The notes under the pieces: generated by a model | Seen by the model: the letters and a program-made list of their open reading frames with translations, nothing else | The model's database searches: none | What the model was told of the DNA's origin: nothing | Part shown: piece by piece, positions 62,808 to 64,000 of the stretch | Layout: the number at the start of each line of letters is the position of its first letter | How positions within the stretch are numbered: the stretch's first letter is position 1 | Source of the DNA: Antarcticibacterium flavum | GTDB taxonomy: Bacteria; Bacteroidota; Bacteroidia; Flavobacteriales; Flavobacteriaceae | Assembly (NCBI RefSeq): GCF_006159205.1 | Contig: NZ_CP040812.1 | Location: forward strand, 744,001 to 808,000 | DNA: 64,000 nt | Reading direction: 5' to 3' | Position numbers and translations under genes: made by a program

Positions 62808-63038
62808 CTAAATCTCCCTCACCGAAATAATATTCACAGGACAGGCCTTTGCGGCAGCTTCAGCATTTTCGGCAATAGAATGATCTGGGGATTTCAGGGT
62901 GTGGAATCCTTTTTTGTTTATGGCCTTCAGCAAAACGCTTTTCCCATCTTTTTTGGACATTTGGAACTGCTCCGGGGCAAGTTCCACGCAGTAATTACAT
63001 CCAATACATTTTTCCCTTTGCAGGGTCACCACCACCAT
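62808..63038 (-). CDS. Small ferredoxin
   Basis: 76 residues. CIGCNYCVELAP and a later ACPVNII give the four cysteines of a single [4Fe-4S] cluster (CxxCxxC...CP). It overlaps the upstream U32 stop as TAATG, so it is probably cotranslated with it. It may supply electrons to an enzyme of the U32 pathway; the family partner is not identified. Confidence 0.88.
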   Translation of the reverse strand: MVVVTLQREKCIGCNYCVELAPEQFQMSKKDGKSVLLKAINKKGFHTLKSPDHSIAENAEAAAKACPVNIISVREI

Positions 63039-64000
63039 TAGGCCTCCACTATTTTGTATAGTTTATCACTCATCCTAACCCTGAATGGCAGCTTAATAGT
63101 ACAGCTGTCTCCCTTAGCTGCCCTTTCTATCTCTTTATCATTAACGAGCATTTCCTGAAGTACCACTTCCTGCGCTCCTGTACTGGGACCGGTCACCAGG
63201 ATCCTATCCCCTATTTTAATATCATAGGCTTCGATCTTGAATTCGGCTATTTTAGCCTTCGGAAAGTAATGAACTCCTTTGCCCACGTACACCTTTTTTT
63301 GAGTGGCCTGCGAACCTGAAGTTTTGCTCCATTCTCCCAATTTTTGCCCCAGATAATAACCACTCCAGAATCCACGGTTGTAGACGGTGCTTAGCTGCTC
63401 CATCCATTTATCAACTTTTTCTTCTGAAAAAGTACCGTCCTCAAGAGCATCTATAGCTTCACGATAAGCTTTTGTCACCGTGGCAACATATTCGGGCGCA
63501 CGGCCGCGGCCTTCTATCTTTAACACCTGTATCCCGGCTTCCTTTACCTCATCCAGGAAGTTGATGGTGCAAAGGTCCTTAGGGGACATCATATATTCAT
63601 TATCGATCTCGATCTCAAAACCTGATTCCTGATCGATCACCGTATATTTCTTTCGGCAATTTTGTTTACAAGCTCCCCTGTTGGCTGAAGAATTGTGCGA
63701 ATGCAAACTAAGATAACATTTACCGGAAACCGCCATACATAAAGCACCATGGCCAAATATCTCGATTTCGACCAGCTTTCCGGAGGGGCCGGTGATGTTC
63801 TCTTTTTTTATCTGTTCTGTGATCTTCTTTACCTGCCGAAGACTCAGCTCTCTTGAGAGGACCATAGTTTCAGCAAAGAGGCTGTAGAATTTTACAGTTT
63901 CGATATTGGTGATATTCAACTGAGTAGAAATATGTACATCCATTCCAATTCCGCGAGCCGATGCGATCACTGCCTGGTCTGATGCTATCACTGCTGTAAT
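63038..64000 (-). CDS. U32 family peptidase, 5' end outside window
   Basis: The C-terminal 320 residues of a U32 protein; the frame is open at the window edge, so the N-terminus is missing. Family features are IFGHGALCMAVSGKCYLSLHS, GACKQNCRKKY, with cysteines expected to hold an iron-sulfur cluster, and LKIEGRGRAPEYVATVTKAYR. U32 proteins include collagenase-like and tRNA or ubiquinone-hydroxylation accessory enzymes (RlhA, UbiU/UbiV, TrhP). The subgroup cannot be fixed without the missing part. Confidence 0.9.
   Translation of the reverse strand: MTAVIASDQAVIASARGIGMDVHISTQLNITNIETVKFYSLFAETMVLSRELSLRQVKKITEQIKKENITGPSGKLVEIEIFGHGALCMAVSGKCYLSLHSHNSSANRGACKQNCRKKYTVIDQESGFEIEIDNEYMMSPKDLCTINFLDEVKEAGIQVLKIEGRGRAPEYVATVTKAYREAIDALEDGTFSEEKVDKWMEQLSTVYNRGFWSGYYLGQKLGEWSKTSGSQATQKKVYVGKGVHYFPKAKIAEFKIEAYDIKIGDRILVTGPSTGAQEVVLQEMLVNDKEIERAAKGDSCTIKLPFRVRMSDKLYKIVEA

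Overview
The window looks like a chromosome segment of a Flavobacteriaceae-type bacterium (Bacteroidota). Evidence: AT-rich intergenic DNA, -7 boxes of the Bacteroidota TAnnTTTG type, weak Shine-Dalgarno signals, a Reg_prop/Y_Y_Y hybrid-type sensor kinase, a TonB energy transducer, an OprD-like porin, and the conserved TldD-TldE-DUF4159-MoxR-DUF58-BatA gene order. No genus can be fixed from the sequence alone. No rRNA, tRNA, CRISPR array, prophage or insertion sequence was seen.

Region 1 (1 to about 21.7 kb) is a sulfur-handling island. It holds a split YeeE/YedE-type sulfur importer, rhodaneses, an OsmC protein, a persulfide-dioxygenase-like MBL-rhodanese fusion, an OprD-like porin with an MFS transporter, a DoxX/DsrE/DsrE/SoxB-like cluster, a TlpA thioredoxin, a TauE/SafE exporter, an ArsR regulator, an SQR-like flavoprotein and two paralogous Asp/Glu racemases. 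Six transcription units in it share a 14-bp palindrome GTAAC-N4-GTTAC. In all six the palindrome centre lies exactly 29.5 nt upstream of a TAnnTTTG-like -7 box, which is the geometry of a Crp/Fnr-type class II activator near -41. This is the strongest unexpected signal in the window. Inside the island but without this site is a five-gene operon (4612 to 9678). It encodes a FAD oxidoreductase-Rieske fusion, small membrane proteins, a polytopic protein and a lipoprotein with a related CW_binding_2-like domain; I cannot name its function.

Region 2 (21.8 to 32.7 kb) is mostly housekeeping: xseA-xseB, glycogen phosphorylase, a divergent EF-G paralogue lacking the catalytic G3 histidine and preceded by two adjacent perfect hairpins, and the tesA/ybbA/ybbP-type arylesterase-ABC transporter set.

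Region 3 (32.7 to 43.9 kb) is signalling: a periplasmic-propeller histidine kinase, an SD-repeat lipoprotein, a second histidine kinase with two response regulators (one fused to a class III nucleotide cyclase), a YitT membrane protein, an HD phosphohydrolase and a dihydroorotate-dehydrogenase-like enzyme.

Region 4 (44 to 64 kb) has a frameshifted outer-membrane barrel gene, a serine hydrolase, TonB, and the long minus-strand TldD-to-BatA cluster with its large envelope proteins. It also has a YedK/HMCES protein, a ferredoxin and a truncated U32 peptidase. Two pyrimidine-rich tandem repeat tracts (about 47.0 and 56.7 kb) and a striking array of five units of about 265 bp full of GC hairpins (61.38 to 62.73 kb) fill the largest gene-free stretches.
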